A stretch of DNA of 64,000 bases from Fasciolopsis buskii (GCA_008360955.1 LUCM01008152.1:4101-68100), one strand, 5' to 3'. Shown: positions 25,797-40,065, numbered from the stretch's first letter. Made by a program: numbers and translations. The notes: generated by a model not told the origin, from the letters alone.

Positions 25797-27968
25797 ATGA
25801 CACTAGGAAAGGAAAGGTTTCTTTGAGTGGTATACCATCAAGCTAAATTTGACTACCAAAATAAATCACTAGTGAACTGTTTGCTGATGAACCGATTTCT
25901 TTCAAGGCAACAGATTTTTCGCGCATTTTGTTTGCAGTTTAAGGTTTCGCAGATTTGCGTAGCTTTTGTCGCCTTCGACACTTGAAGCCATTTCAAACGG
26001 TTTCAGCCTTACTGGCAATCTCATCTTGGTGGTGTTTTTTTTATTTAGACGTAGAACGAGAAAACGTATAATGCATGTATACACTATATAGTATGAGCCC
26101 TTACAGAACACCAACTGGTTTTGGAATACGTATCGAAAACCACTACTGAACATTGCCTGGAATGGGTTCGGTAATTGGTCAAACGTACAGAAAAGGCTCT
26201 CCTAAGTTGACAAATGGTAGCAATGCATGGCCTGGAAGCGTTATCGGTATGACTAGACACGGGATGCAATCCACAATAAGAATACGCGGATCGATAGACA
26301 GCAAACAATACGAAATTGTGCAGAAAGTGGCCTCAAGTGAAATGAATTGTCCGTGGTCATATCTAGAGGAAGAGTTGGGTATAAATAAATACTACAAAAC
26401 CAAAACTGCTTTCCGCCATGAATCGTGGAGAAACTATCGCTAGAAATGATCAATTTTTTGGTTAACTAAGGATTTTCAATAACAGTTTTCTAATGCCACT
26501 TTATTAGTCATCCGATTTTATTGAATGTTCTTGACAACAAAGCAATTTTTCATTGCTTTTGCGCTAACTTTATTTTGCCATTTCATAAGAGTAAACGTTT
26601 TGCATACGGTCAGTACATATTCTCCAGTTCTAAGTGTAATTACTGAACAATTTGTATTATGTGTATCAGATCGATTGTGATTGCCTAATATATTTATGTC
26701 TGTTTACGTTTCATACAATCGAGAGATGCACATTATGGATTTACTCATCGTTGTCTTTAACGACGAAAAATGAACAATTCGTAGGGCAGTCTACATACGG
26801 TCCAATTTGAAATGACCAACTCAGTCCGGAAATCAGAGGATCGAAATTTATTCCAGTTGATGTAAGAACCATCGGCATACGTTAGTGGGAATTGAAACAG
26901 AGAAAAAAATAGCCCGTAGGTCCAAGCACAAAAGAGTTCCTACGTGGGAGTGAGAGGGACGAAAAACGTACACCGTATTTTCGCTAAATTGTGCGTTCAG
27001 CCATCAGAATGCCATGAAAAGGGACAACAGAAGCTGCGTCGTATTCAGTTCCTTTTTGATCATTGCATTTGTTTCTGATCATTTGCACAACATCCCCGAT
27101 GAACCATCCGGAACTTGAAAGAAATGGCTTTCGGCAAACAATATTGTATATTCTTGAAAACTGTGATATTTATCATAAAAACTACACTCATTGTTTCGCC
27201 ACGTTCTTTTCGTGTACACCTCTCCACAGAGTAAATCAGGTGTTTGGTAAATTTGTAGATAAGTAAGGAAAAATATACCGGGTTACAAAAATGAAACAAT
27301 GTCGTGAGTAATAGATTCAATAACTTAATTGAAAATTAACTAATGAGTAGAATTGCGATTTAACTTTCCCAAAACACGTCCATCTGTTAGTTGAACATGG
27401 CATAACTTGAATAAACTGTAAGATTGAAGATAAATTAAAGCGGCGCGATTTAGCAGACACATAATCATCATAGTATCTCGGCACGGTTTGCCTTAGAACG
27501 TCATACAAAAAGGAAATTAGTGAAAACCACAAGCTCTTTATTCAGTACACTCCTACAATATGATGTCATTTATTGCAATCTGAGAGTGTCCTGCCTTAGA
27601 TGCAAAATACACATCAGGGGCGTTTTGTCCCGTCCTTACCTAACAGATATGCATGAATAGAAAATTTCTCCTATATTTTGGATTTTTGTCATTTTTGTTC
27701 GTGTGGGAATTCGGATAGTTATCTGTTCCAGGTTTCAGCCAACTAAACTTGTTCACTTTAGTTGAGTACAAGCTTTGTTGATGCTTTAAAATCCATGTTC
27801 GCTGCACATAAGATTAGGCCTACTAATAAAATTTATACTGATGTTTGTTTTGAAAAAGGTTCTACTTTTCGTTTTGGTTGTTAGTACGTAAAGTCCAGTT
27901 CAACCGCCTTGAGACCTCGAAAATTTATGCAGAACGGATACAAATGTGGAAAGTTCCCGAACTCTGTA

Positions 27969-28042
27969 GAATTCGAACACACACGCACGGACGCTCCCGA
28001 CGCATTCTTATCGCGTGTGCCCACTAGCTGAGCAATTGACCT
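27969..28042 (-). ncRNA. tRNA-derived SINE head
   Basis: On the minus strand an A box TTGCTCAGCTAGTGG (28021-28035) is followed, at tRNA spacing, by a B box TGTTCGAATTC (27969-27979). Between them ACGCGATAAGAATGCGT folds into a five-pair stem (one G-U) with loop ATAAGAA, which has U33 and a leucine-like AAG anticodon. The spacing between the boxes is longer than in a plain tRNA, and an acceptor stem is not clear. A tRNA-derived SINE is more likely than a tRNA gene. The body would extend toward lower coordinates. Confidence 0.6.
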
Positions 28043-29325
28043 TTTCCAAGGAGTGCTTGTGCATCTCACTCATGGTCTACTCATAAAAGTCCCGAATTTT
28101 TCGGAATCCATTCCGGGTGTACTTGGAGAGTTTACCTATTTGAACCAACTTGAAAGCTGTTAGGTTTGCTAGGCAACTGACCGGGTGCATGAGTAAGCAG
28201 TGCATTCACCAGCCACAAAGGTGACTTATGTTGACTTTTTCGTTGATTAGTCAAATGTAGCCTCCAGAACGACAATATATCATCCCGGTTTTTTGGTTTT
28301 ATTGTTGGTATTAATGCAAATAGTTAAGAGACCAAAACTGCCTTCAGATGTTTTAGGATGGGTTTCATGGCTATTTCAGATTATCCGATTTGCGTACACT
28401 TCAGTATGTCAACCCTCCGATACTGGCTTTGGTACCAAACTCTCATTTGAACAGTGCATATCTAAAAGTCAAGTTTGCAAGTTCGTAGACTAATCGCCCG
28501 AGCCATTGTGGTAGCTCAAATGTCAGAGAATCTGTTCGGGATGTGCAAGGTTCTCGTTCGAATTCCGGTTCACAGATTCTACTCACAAATAAATGCTTCT
28601 AATCCTCTTTGGAATTTTCCACTAAAAATGGAATTACCTTCACGAGTATGTCTTTGGCAGTTCCGCAGCATGAGTTAGATTATTATTTTCCCCCTGAATT
28701 GCTTATTTAGGATATCTTTTTTGTAAACCGAGTGAAAAACGAAAGCAGTATGGGCGTGAACAACAAGCAGCTGCCACGGCTTAATATGTTGGGATATAGG
28801 TTGCCGAACCTCGTGTTAGAAACTACAGTCATCAGGAACGGGGCAGTGACTCTAAAGTGTATTGTAGTGACACACTTGACATTCCATTTCAGGGAACCGG
28901 ACACATGGACTTTCATGCAAAATTGTCACTATTCTGCTTGTTGCGTTTGTTTGCCCTAGGCATCATTTTTTAGTAAGTGCAATGTGTAAGACTTAAAATT
29001 TGGTCTGGTTTTTTGCTCTAACTCGTTTACTCGACGGTGTTGGTGTGGATCTTAGCTGACTAACCGGCAAGCAAAGTTCTCAACCGTCCCGGTTATATTT
29101 TATCGATGCATTTGGGCGTGAGGACAAAATGAATCATTATAAGTAGAAATCGTCTGAAGAAAATCATCTAGTGGGCGTGGTCATTTGCCAATGCTTTGTC
29201 GTGGCAAGCACACAAGCACGCCATTATTCTGTCGAATATAAATTAAAGCCTGTGCTCAATACTAATAATATATGATTCAGTCTTCCTAATCTGATACTGG
29301 CTGCTACCAATAAGGTTATTATAAT

Positions 29326-29381
29326 TTTTAATTCTACTGCTACTCCTACCAATACTAAAACCGTCACTACTGGTACTACCT
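29326..29381 (+). repeat. Imperfect TAC-rich trinucleotide tract
   Basis: Runs such as TACTGCTACTCCTACCAA and ACTACTGGTACTACC. It shares the segment TACCAATACTA with the tract at 25.7 kb, so both may descend from one repeat type. Confidence 0.6.
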
Positions 29382-32300
29382 CGCAGGGCAAAAAGCCAAG
29401 GCAGACAAAATCCTTCAATCTAACGGTTTTTCTCTTATTCTGTGTTTAATGTAACATATATAGAAAGCATGATGGGTAAAGAACACCGTGCGGAAACAGT
29501 TTTATTACCATGTTCGTACGAACGAATATCGCATTGACGAGGCTAAGGTTGTCATGATCGATAAACCGCACTAGGCTCCGACAGAATCCATGCGGAGAAA
29601 CTTTGAACAATCTTGTTCATACATGAATCCATTCAGGCATACTGCAAGTGATAAGTAAATCGGTTTTATGTCACTCACCTGTGTCTGTACAATGGTATCT
29701 ATCAGACGTAATCCATGCCAAATAGTTGGAAAGCTAATCGAAGGAGGCCGGTATTTGTGGGATACTAAAACAGGCTCAAAAGGAAAACTTTTTTAGAAAG
29801 AAAACAATAAATATGTGATTCCTTGAAAATTCCCACTGAGCACATTGTAAATCACAAGTTGGCGAGCAAGCTCGTTTTCAGTGATTCGTACTCGTGCCAT
29901 TAGATCACAATATATATGGATAAATGTTTCTTAGTAGGGATTGAATTAGTCTGATAATAACGTGAGTTACGAAGGGATTTGTGGTGTTACATGTACAACC
30001 TAAATACACAAGAACGTGTTGTGTTAATTGTTTTGTGATTCACTAGATAATTATGGAATATTTTCATGGAATCTACTAGACAGATTCATAAAAAAGCAAC
30101 GAATAGTTAATAGTAATCATTAATAGGTACGTCAGCGATTTTTATGATATGTTGATACTATGGAGTCACAAAACAAAACGTCACGTGAATCAAGGAAAGG
30201 AATCAAGAAAACTGTTTCCATTGAGGGAAACCACACATGAATGGTGTCAGATCGTAATAGTTTTACGGAAACCTCCCCAGCCTCGTTAGTATCGGAGCAA
30301 GAAAGTAACAAATTGGTACTTTCTGTCCGAATTGTCACAGTCTTTTCCCATTTAGAGTAGTACTTATTCCAAGTAAGGCGTTTAATTAATTTGGCTCGGA
30401 TACGCTCTAGTTTTGGTTGTTGTCTCCCAACGCGATATATTAAAAAAAGTAAGAAAACGGACGGGAAATGATGAGAGATCAAATATAGTGCATTAATTTA
30501 GAGAACGAAATAGGACAGAAATTATTTTCAATGCAAGGATGCTACGGATTCCAGCTCTTAGCCATAGTTATTACGTGTTACATCCAACCCTTGTTTGGAC
30601 AGGGGATACAGTGAAACCCAACCCAGTATTACCCTCACCTATATGGGTAGCCACGTCATCCACGTATCAGCATAACCGACTTTTCAGACACTACCTACGT
30701 CGGAGAAAAGCGTGCGATAAGACTCACAAAACTTGTCTCAACCAGCTTAACCTATTCTCTTTCAGTATCTGTTCTAAAAGACTGGATTTTAGGCCCGGTA
30801 CCTTACGCGTACCCTGTATGCTACTGACGAAATCCTCCCATCATACTACGAATTCGTCAGTGTTAAAATACCTAAAGTCTTGACACGTTTTCTGCCGTCA
30901 GCTGCCGTTTCTCTGAGCCGCGCAGCAGGACCGCATCATGATTGATGCTTAAACTGGATCTTTGATCGGCCGCTGATGCCCGAGATGCCTCGAATTTCCT
31001 AATGCCATTTGAGCCCGCCTTGTACGAAACACGATTAAATTAGTTATTAGAATGAGTTTTCAACTGTATTATACTGACATTAGACCGAGTCTCTGCGAGT
31101 TTAGCATCATCTTACGGGGTAATCTGCGTAGCAAAGTTTCTAGTGTTTTAACGGACTGCTTTGCTGCGGTCGTTGCTGGGATCTAGTTCATCAATGGATG
31201 ACAACGGAAGGTCTTAGTGTATATGTTTCGTCCAGCATGTCAAGAGTCATCATCGGTGTACAGCCACCCTGCCCTGACCGTCAGTCAAGCCTCGGTTGAA
31301 CAATGTTATTTCATGCTAAACCAGTTCAAGTGACACCCGTATTCATTAAGATAGGGGTAGTCGAGTTGCGAGACCCGTTGGCCTCAGTTGGTGGAAGACT
31401 TAAATAAAAGCGTTTACGTGGCTTGCTTGGAATTAATGGCCTGTTCTGCAACTGTTATTCGGCTAGTGCTTGTAACAATGGAATCGGTTCACCGATTTTC
31501 TAAGTATGTTAAGCTGCGTGTATTGAACTTGATTAAATTTATCGTACTTACTCGTGTCAGCAGATTCATTTCTGTCCGTTTTATGTAGTGGCTAGAAATT
31601 CTTAGTTAAAGGACTAAACGAAAATAAGCAAGGGACAATCGACGACAATGGGGACGTTTTTATTAACTTCGGAGAGAAACGGGAACTGATAAGATATTCA
31701 TCGCCGATGACCATGTCAGTAGCTAATGGTTCTTTGCTGACGGTCGATCTGGGAATAGTAGACTACGAGTGACTAGGACAGTAGATGAGCTCAGAGAAAA
31801 AGACCAAAACTCTAGTGTGATTGAACTTAATTGCTCCTCTACTGCAACTACCTACTTGAGGGCGTTACCCCTTTGTTTCCCAAGTCGTTAATTGACGCGA
31901 GTATAATTCCTGTTTTTTTGTGTCTGCAGATTAATGCCCTCAAAAATTTAGTGTGGGTTAGTACACTCAGGATAGAATTCCTCATAGGTAATCTCAAGGC
32001 GACTTTGGGCATAAAATTATACATCCATTGGTGAAAGAGTAGTATGATAATGCCCAATAAAAACAAAAGATTTGAGTTTTTGGGGTATCAGTGGGCACTG
32101 GAAATCGTAATTGCAGTTTGTTTTCATGCTTGCGTATCATCCAAAAAAAAATGAAACGAAATCTTATTTATTTCAAAAAGGCATTTCCATCGGTCCTGTT
32201 CGAATCAGAAAATTTTAGGTGAAAGTGAGAACACGTCTCGGTAGCTGGAAACATGATGCATGACAACGTCAATCATCGGGTTTACGCAGCATGCAGTAAG

Positions 32301-34169
32301 AAATGATGACCGTTAACTAGGGTATTCATCATGCAACTCCAAAGCTCAAACGATCTTTGGTAGAATTGAGTAGCTATTATATTCGTGTATTCTATTTCGT
32401 GTACAGATTCAACTGAAACTCAACAGACAAAAATTCATGAACTAATCGCCTCTGGTTGCAGAGCTAAAAGTGCCTATTCACGGGCACTCTTAGTCACTTT
32501 GTTAACCGTTCATCAGTGAGCTATTTACGTTTAACCTCCACTTGTGATCGGTCATTCGCTTCCATCTGTTCACTGGCGAACTAGTAAACGAACAAGCCTT
32601 TGCAAATTCCCGTCAAAAATATTTGTAATCTACTCAGAGCGAGTATTTTACTATTATGTTTAATGTATTAACTCAGTTGGCAACATACATCCAGTACAAA
32701 CTTGGCCGATCAATCCCTCGTTTGGGACGCGGATAATTTGAGCTCCTCCCTTACTGCTTTCGTTAACCATGGTGAAGTTCTTATGCAATGAAGCAAACCA
32801 GAGTGCAGCACACTTGATGCAAGTTTGTCAGTTACATCAAATATTGTATTTTATATTGGGCTACCCGGCGCTGTTGCTCGTAATTAGAATAAAGCTTTAT
32901 GAGATGATTGTTTTTTTCGCACTAGTTCTGGCCATTCCGAAGTAGAAAAAAACACTTATTGGCAAATGTACATCAAGTAACAAAGGAGTTTGGTGACTGG
33001 GCAAAACTGTGTTGGTAGAACGATTTGTTCCATACTTCTCGAAAAAAATGTATAGGAATGTGACAATCACCGCTGCGACTTAATCAAAAGACAAAATTTT
33101 CGGGTAAATTGAATGCAATTTTCAGTACCGACTGATGCCTGTCGCATAATCTGATCGTAAGTTAATATTTATCTTGATTTTGTTGTTTCTGGATCTAAAA
33201 CGGCAAACGGCGTTTCCTTTATATTCGTGGTTCTAGGAAATGAATGTCATTTGAAATGTCTTTGTGTGTCGATGTTTGTCCTGGAACATCAAATTTGTTT
33301 CGTGGAGAGTTCAATCTCGCCCTGCTGAGATAGATTTTTAGACTAGTGAACAATGCCTACTCATTGTTTTCCACGTTAGAGATCCTAGCTGAAAATGCAC
33401 ACTTTCTATCAAATGATAATCTGCATTCAGTCACCGGAAAAAAATTTTCGGAAACCGGTACGATGCATCGGGGGTCTTCACGTTTGTGTTGAAAGTGTTT
33501 TGCGAATTCCGATGTGTTCTACTGTTGGCCAACGTATTTTCACCAAAAGTCCATTAGGGATTAATCATTTTAAATATCCCTTCATTTGTTTGTTCAATTT
33601 CGACTCGTGTTTTATCGAATAAGTAAAATCTCAGGCTGGCTGATTACATCCAATAGAGGAAATAGTCGTGTCAGATGAGTCACACCATCCACGACCATTA
33701 TGCCTGAATATCGTTTCATATTGAAGTCTCACCAAATGAAGCTGATCTGCTGGTTTGATCTAAAAATGTCATTCTTCTGACATCAGATGAGAGTTTTTCT
33801 CGTTAGACTTTATCAGTCACATCAACATGGCTGCATTTTCCGGAAATGTGGATTGGTTTAGGAACTGTCATAGACCGGATTATAAATTCTTCTCCTTGCA
33901 GAGTCGAAATGGTCAGTGACTAGTGTAGAGCTGTTTAACAAATCATTCAGTGTCCGGAGCCGAATGCAGACAATCCTGTTTGACAATCGTTGCTGTCCAA
34001 AAGGACGTTTCTTCTGTGACTCAATTCCCGTTCCTCAGACGTTTTTTTCCTACGGATATTTACAGTCCGATTAGCAAACGAGTTGGTAATCTTGTACAAC
34101 TTTTCTTTATTTGAAACGGAAAACTCATTGAATTTCTTCATCTCACTCTTTTGTGATGTAACATTTCAG

Positions 34170-34419
34170 GGTAATTAAAGAAACGGCAGAAAAGTGGGAA
34201 TATTTTCCCATTGACGAAATCTTGTTAGAATTTTCTACACGTACAAAGTTTTTCTTACGTTCTTTAGAGGCGAAAGAACTACGTGACACTAAATGGGACC
34301 GTCGCTTTGAAAGTCTCACACAGTTCACCACTGACGACCAGTTATGTGCAACCACCACAACCCAGATGCATCACGTCCGTACAAAATTCAAGCCACACCA
34401 TAGAAACGTAAACTATTAA
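34170..34419 (+). CDS. Unassigned coding-like stretch, possible terminal exon
   Basis: Seen: a good acceptor (GTAACATTTCAG, ending 34169) is followed by an 82-codon frame that reads VIKETAEKWEYFPIDEILLE, then FSTRTKFFLRSLEAKELRDT, and ends at TAA (34417-34419). The composition (charged, few rare residues, no low complexity) looks like protein rather than random sequence. A second acceptor-like AG at 33950 opens a 40-codon frame (FDNRCCPKGRFFCDSIPVPQ) that stops at 34072. I do not recognise either. They lie inside the 26-kb calsyntenin intron on the same strand, where the calsyntenin frame needs no extra exon. They could belong to a nested gene, an alternative 3' end or a decayed transposon. 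No convincing polyadenylation signal follows closely. Confidence 0.3.
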
Positions 34420-37400
34420 GAAAGTTTCAATTAATTTGAGAACACGTTTGGCCCTTCGTTTTGATAGAGCCAAAATGTGACGCAGTTTAAGAACAATGGA
34501 TCGGTTCCTCCAAGGTTTCAGAGACTATGAGCATCGCAACATCTCTGACGACGAATGACTTTATGAAACCGACCCAGAAGAAATATAAAGCTTCAATGGA
34601 AAGTTGAATTACAGCATGTGAAGTTGAGATAACAGTCCTTTGGAGACGTTTCGGCAGAGTTGACATATCTCGGTGTAGAAGTTCTTGAACTCCCGATTGG
34701 AAACGAATTGAGGCATCAGCGACCAAAGTTGCATAGTACCTTCAAGGCTTGCCGGCCAAAAGCTCATTGTCCCTGCCTTGCGTCCAGCTATATTCAACTG
34801 ATTTTATGTGCCTAGATAAACTGCAGTTGAGGGCAAACGTGGTTCCCTGCACTACAACTGTGATGACTACATGAAATCAGTGCTGGAATCTGCTTTCTGT
34901 TCTGGGTTGATGTAATTCGCTGGGATATCCATTTCACTTAGCGTAATAAAAACAATACGATAACAATTGGAGCACTTATAGAATATTTGTGGCATTGTTT
35001 AGAGAACATCACGGGTTGCGTTTTTGTCTCGTGTATGGATATTTTTCAGGTCATGGTTGTTGAACAAACCAGGCAAAATTGTTTGATTTGGACGGAAAAA
35101 ATTCTGCCGAAATTGATGTAAAAGCTACTCCTCTGGAAAAATGTCGAATACAATTTTCTCTAGGACCATTATAAAATGCTTTATGTTTGTTGGAAGTTCG
35201 TTAATCAAAAATTGCGCCTTTTTGAACCACTCAAGTGTATTTGTTCTCGGATGAGTTACCACCAACTTTGGGTTGCATATTGCCGCAGGGAATTTGTTGA
35301 CGATTGTCATGGTAACCCATTGTTGTGTGCGTTATATCGACCGTGGTTTGCTTGTCACCAAAACGATAGTAATATTATTACAATTACCATCGACAACATC
35401 TCTCCCTCCCACTGTCTTGCTCTGTGATTCTCTGTCGCTTTGCCGTCGCGATATTACGCTCACCTAGCGTGCCCACGTCTCTACTCTTGTTTCCACACCG
35501 ATGTACTAAATTAGTCAGCCAGACACATAATTCACAAATCCATGGTACTTACCCAACGGACAGACTGTGTTGTCAACAGACCGATAAAAACAATGTCCAC
35601 TTAGCTAAACTATGATCACGGACATTTCGGCAAGCATATGCGCTATCCACTATGAGCTTGTTCCCATCCTATTGCAAGTGCATGTATGAGTAGGCTGCCA
35701 CTAGGTGGAAAAACATGTATTCTCAGATTTTCCTTGCACTTGGGAAGGCGCGCACGTTAATCACTTGTCTAAGAGCTTAACGTTTGGGTCGAACAGGTAG
35801 AGAGGTTTGTTTGATTAAAACTTCAACATCTTCCAAACTATAATATCAATTCAACCTGTTTTCCATTCGAGGAAACATTGCCTTATAAAAGTCATTTCTG
35901 TGCCATTCTGTACACCAGTCTGCGAGACTAAATACTACAGAAATCAAATTCCCGAGATCCAAAAAATTTAGTTTATAAAAATTTTAGTTTTAAGTCAAAT
36001 CATTTTTAGGAAAATCAAATCATTACACATTATTCTTCATGCGTCATCCGGGTCCAGCTAGCTTTTGAGAATTATAAAAGCGATGTTCTTCGGTTTCAAC
36101 TTGTTTGTTAGAAATCATCAAGCGTTCATATACATCAAGTCCTAACTGAGATGTGCACCAGAAACGAGCGGTTGCGAACAAAACACCAAGAACTGCCTTC
36201 CGTTTTAGACGCCATGGAGATGCACTGCTGCAATCAGCTGAAATCACTGTTCGCCACTTCTATAATTTTCGTTAACGATGATGAAGTATGATAAATTCGC
36301 GCTCAATCCCGTACACTATAAAGTTCAAAACTTACTTCCCGTCGTCGGTTACTGTTAATCTAACTATTTGACGCGTCAGTGAAAATGTCTTTGGTTTGTA
36401 ATGTCATTTGAATGAAGTCATCGGTCTTTCTAAAATGTGATAGTCCAACCACGGTCTGAAATCCCAAAGGTACTGCGAATTCAGTAAGTGCAGCCTAAGT
36501 TCTATTGGAACAACAAACAATCCGGTATGGTTTGCTGCATTTCTACCATTCGCGCTATTCAGATTCGTCTAAAACCGGTCCCCGTGCTGGTATGCACGAA
36601 CAGAAACAAACTTTTTATTCAAGTTCGAAAACACCAGTGTATACTGTCTGATGATAATGGCGACGAGGAATGATTGATGGGGTGGATGAAAGCCTTTACA
36701 TACTACGAAATATTATCGTTTCCTCCCACGGTAGGTGCCAAATAGCATCACTTGGTCGGGAATTGTATTGAGACTTATCAATGAAAGTCCCAACGGAAAC
36801 TGCGTCAGATTTGAAACCAGCTGCGACACATTGCTGATTCTCACTGTTTGTCTTCTGGTATGAAGTCAACTGATTTCGGTTAGTTTGTCTTGTGAGAAAA
36901 AAACTACATCTGGCGCTGACTTCTTTTCTTGCAATTCACAAGCGCTTCCTCCTCGAATTCTATTGTTGAACGTGTGCCTAAAAGTTCGGATCGAACAACA
37001 TATACATGTACATTTTATACAAATCTACGTGCATGTCTCGTTGGTACTGTTACAAGCGAAAACAGTAGAGAAGAAACAGAAAACAAGGGAACATGTGTGA
37101 TAGCTCTACTGTCCTCTAACCCGAGATTCATTGACATCTAGCAAAAAGCGCGAATGAATTTGAAATAAACCGCATGCAAACAAACGGACATGCCAAAAGA
37201 CTAATAATTTTAGGCGATCTTCCGGGGCAGCGGGTACCAGTTTATTCATCAAAATCGTCATACATGAATCAGTTATTCATCTCAGTTCCGAATATACCAA
37301 TCTGGTTTCCCCCGTGTAACAATAACTCCCAGATCAGCAGAGGTTCTCTTCGCGAAGCCCCGTTCCGGTTTTTGCAACTTTTTCTAGACGCATTAAAATC

Positions 37401-38803
37401 TCTAAATTATAAATTAAAATGCTTCCTCAAATACTTTTGTTCACATCGCCTCATTCTTTATCAATAATACCTGCTCCATATTCTTTCGCAAATCGCAATG
37501 TTTCTGCGAGCATCAAAGTAGACAGCAGGTTTATTGCTTTCAAATTTTTAATTGGAGGGAAAACGTACGACCAATTGCTTCTCGGTAACAGTACCATTTC
37601 GCTCGTTTTGCTCTCTGCATTGCCTTTGGTTTGTCAAAGAGATTTATACAGTTTTTATACCTCCACTCACTTTCTAATTCCACTCATGGGAAACTTAGTA
37701 AAGGATGCATGTAGATTCAGATCTTTCCATGCTTGAATCCAGGTGACTTAACTATTTGGGTAATTCTGTGGGGTAATCAGAGTAAACAGCTGCGTGATCG
37801 GTATTTCTTACACGACCGAATTGCAACAGCTTGTTAGACTTCAGCGAAACTTCATCCAGCCCTGTCACATGCTATTGGAAACATGCCAGTGGTCCGTTAC
37901 CGGATATACAATCAAACTTGACGGAAACCTAATAGAGTAGTCGGATGATTTTTGAGGCACAACTTGTTTGCTTCGATTACAATAGTTTGGTTCCTTCCAT
38001 GATGAAACACGCAGGATACATGCATGCCCCTCGGAAATGGACTTCTAACCGTAGGTACTGCAACTGGGCTGGCAAATGGCATATTTTGGGTGAAAAAATG
38101 CAAATTTAGTTTGTGGATTAAAATCCGGCAATTAGGTAAATAAGCAAGTGAGTAAATCCCCATAGTAACTGGGTTGATGAAACCCATAGGATAAATATTC
38201 ACGTAAGTGGAACATCGATTTTATCTGAGCAAAGCTTTTAGAAGGGTGAAAATAAACCAAATTAAATTGGATGGTAATGTTCATGGTTGAGCTTCATCGC
38301 CTTTTGAAAGCAAAATGTTCCCCATGGAAGCCGGGAATTGTTAGAAGAACGTCGATAGTTTGCAATTATCATTCATAAAATCGATTTCTTTCCAACTCTC
38401 ATCCCAATGGTCTTCACACCATAATCACATAGTGTTTGCATTTTGATCGCACGGCGACACTCATTTTGTATTACAATGTTAATGAAAGTAGTATTTTACT
38501 CACGAAAAGTATTGAGAAATGCGACTCAATGTGACGTTCCACATGGCCCCATGAATAAGCTGATCGTGAGGTGGCCCTTCTGCAATCGATCAATTATCCT
38601 AATCTTCTATAACCACCCAGTGCATTTGAAAGACAGTGTATATATGTGTACTCACGTGCTTGGTATCAGACTAGCAGATGCTATTGTTCCCCTCAGGTCA
38701 GTTTGTCCGCTGGTTTGGGCTTCAGCGCCTTATGATTCACCATGTTATCCCGGCGGGTAGTGGGAAACATGTGATCCAGTTATCACCTCAGGAGAAATTT
38801 GTG

Positions 38804-38820
38804 GCGTATATTATATACGC
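38804..38820. repeat. Perfect 17-base palindrome
   Basis: GCGTATATTATATACGC reads the same on both strands apart from the central base. It is followed immediately by AATATATATG, so the site is strongly AT-alternating. No function assigned. Confidence 0.8.
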
Positions 38821-39792
38821 AATATATATGTTTATTTGTAGGCGAAGAGAGACTTTACCGGTATCCGTGAGGTTGTATTATTTTTTGTGTACAGCAGGAC
38901 CACTTCTGTTATCTGAAGCGCTGCCACTGGAGCAACATTTGATGTCCAAATGGAGTTTCTCACCCTGTGAAATTATCCAAATATGTGATCCGGGTTTAGG
39001 AATATGGATCATCACACCCAAAAGCTCCAGTGGCCATGATCAAGCAGCTCGGTAAATCAAAATTGCTAACTTAGTTTTTCTCCAAATTATTGGATGACCA
39101 AATCGAATTCATATAATGAAGTGATTCATAATTCATGGTGCATTTTTTCTGCAGAAGATACTAGTCAATAATCGATGTTCAAGCTGATACCATTTTTTCC
39201 ACAGTTAAAATCCAAACAATTTTTCAAGGTGAACAGAAACCTACACACGTGTTTTTGTCGGTAAACTAGGGGTTTTCTGCCACAAGGTAGATTCCATGCT
39301 TGACATGTGTTCATTGATTTCTTCCTCAATATCCCACTAGTGACCAGCTGGATATCTAGTAAAGCAGGAGAAATCACAATGAACTGTCATCGGAAACCTT
39401 GGTTAACTTCCATCCAACTGGCAACTGTAAGAGGATCTTCTGCACGTTCATATTTAGTCTTCTATCTTTGGTTCGACAAGATTACTTGTCATTGAAATTA
39501 ATCCTATTGGAATATATTATAGATTCACAGTTATTGTTCACTTTTTGCGGGCATTTTTTGTCCCTTTAGGCACTGAAAAAGTATTGAATAGCCTTATAAA
39601 GCCATTTGTACCCGGGTTTTTCTACGACAACGCCCCAGAATAGTTTGGGTCCCGCATTTGAACAGTATTTTGTCTCCCTCGATTAATGACTAATGCAAAT
39701 GTTCCCGCCCCCTTTTCCCACTGCACACCCATGTGGTTAAGAGTAAATCGGTTTACTTACTTTACTCTCTACCTCCGGCTTGTCACTGCTAG

Positions 39793-40006
39793 CTCGTTCC
39801 AACTGAAAAACCAGTTTGGTCCGAGCGCCAATACTCATTCCAGGTCGATTCAAATCTGCCCGCCGGAGGCGTTGTGGGGAAAGTGACAGCCTATGCGGCG
39901 CTGGATCCGGAGCGTGGACTGGAGAACAGACTTGGTGATGATACGGGAATGTGCAATTACGCGATCAATCATCCAGACAACAATTTATTCGATATCAATG
40001 GACATG
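39793..40006 (+). CDS. Calsyntenin exon 2 of window (most of cadherin repeat 2)
   Basis: Seen: the acceptor TAG at 39790-39792 also supplies an in-frame stop just upstream, so the open frame begins at the splice site. The donor is GTAAGT at 40007. The exon is 214 bp, entering phase 0 and leaving phase 1. The translation begins LVPTEKPVWSERQYSF, matching the family's repeat linker (VNEYAPVFKEKSYKA). It continues with VGKVTAYAALDPERG (family ILRVEAVDAD), then DTGMCNYAI (family FSQICSYEI) and LFDINGHG (family FTVDKDG). Known: this is the second cadherin repeat of calsyntenins, whose extra cysteine before the YEI strand is a family hallmark and is present here. Inferred: joins exon 1 directly through the 26-kb intron. 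Nearby: an RTE-like fragment and a CAAAT repeat lie just downstream in the next intron. Confidence 0.93.
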
Positions 40007-40035
40007 GTAAGTGTGCATGTCTGGGATTCTATTTT

Positions 40036-40065
40036 GTCAAATCAAATCAAATGTATTCAAATCAA
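40036..40065 (+). repeat. CAAAT-rich short tandem repeat next to exon 2 donor
   Basis: About five CAAAT units (one interrupted by GTATT) begin 29 bases after the GTAAGT donor of calsyntenin exon 2. Confidence 0.7.

Larger units (their letters stand above)
13730..39792 (+). other. Calsyntenin intron of 26,063 bp
   Basis: GTAAGT opens the intron. It closes with a pyrimidine-rich tract and TAG at 39790-39792. Both flanking exons are in phase 0, and the protein alignment continues across the join with no residues missing, so no further obligatory exon is expected inside. Contents recognised: an ATC microsatellite (22.67 kb), TAC-rich tracts (25.7 and 29.3 kb), a tRNA-like SINE head (28.0 kb), a coding-like stretch (34.17 kb) and a perfect palindrome (38.80 kb). 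Blocks with nothing recognised: 13.73-22.67, 22.73-25.72, 25.80-27.97, 28.05-29.32, 29.39-34.16 and 34.42-38.80 kb. These hold only short open frames on both strands that do not resemble known proteins. Confidence 0.8.

Noticed and set aside
38678..39055. 125-codon plus-strand open frame near exon 2
   Set aside because: No similarity to calsyntenin or other families; spans the AT palindrome; the exon at 39793 already joins correctly to 13729.
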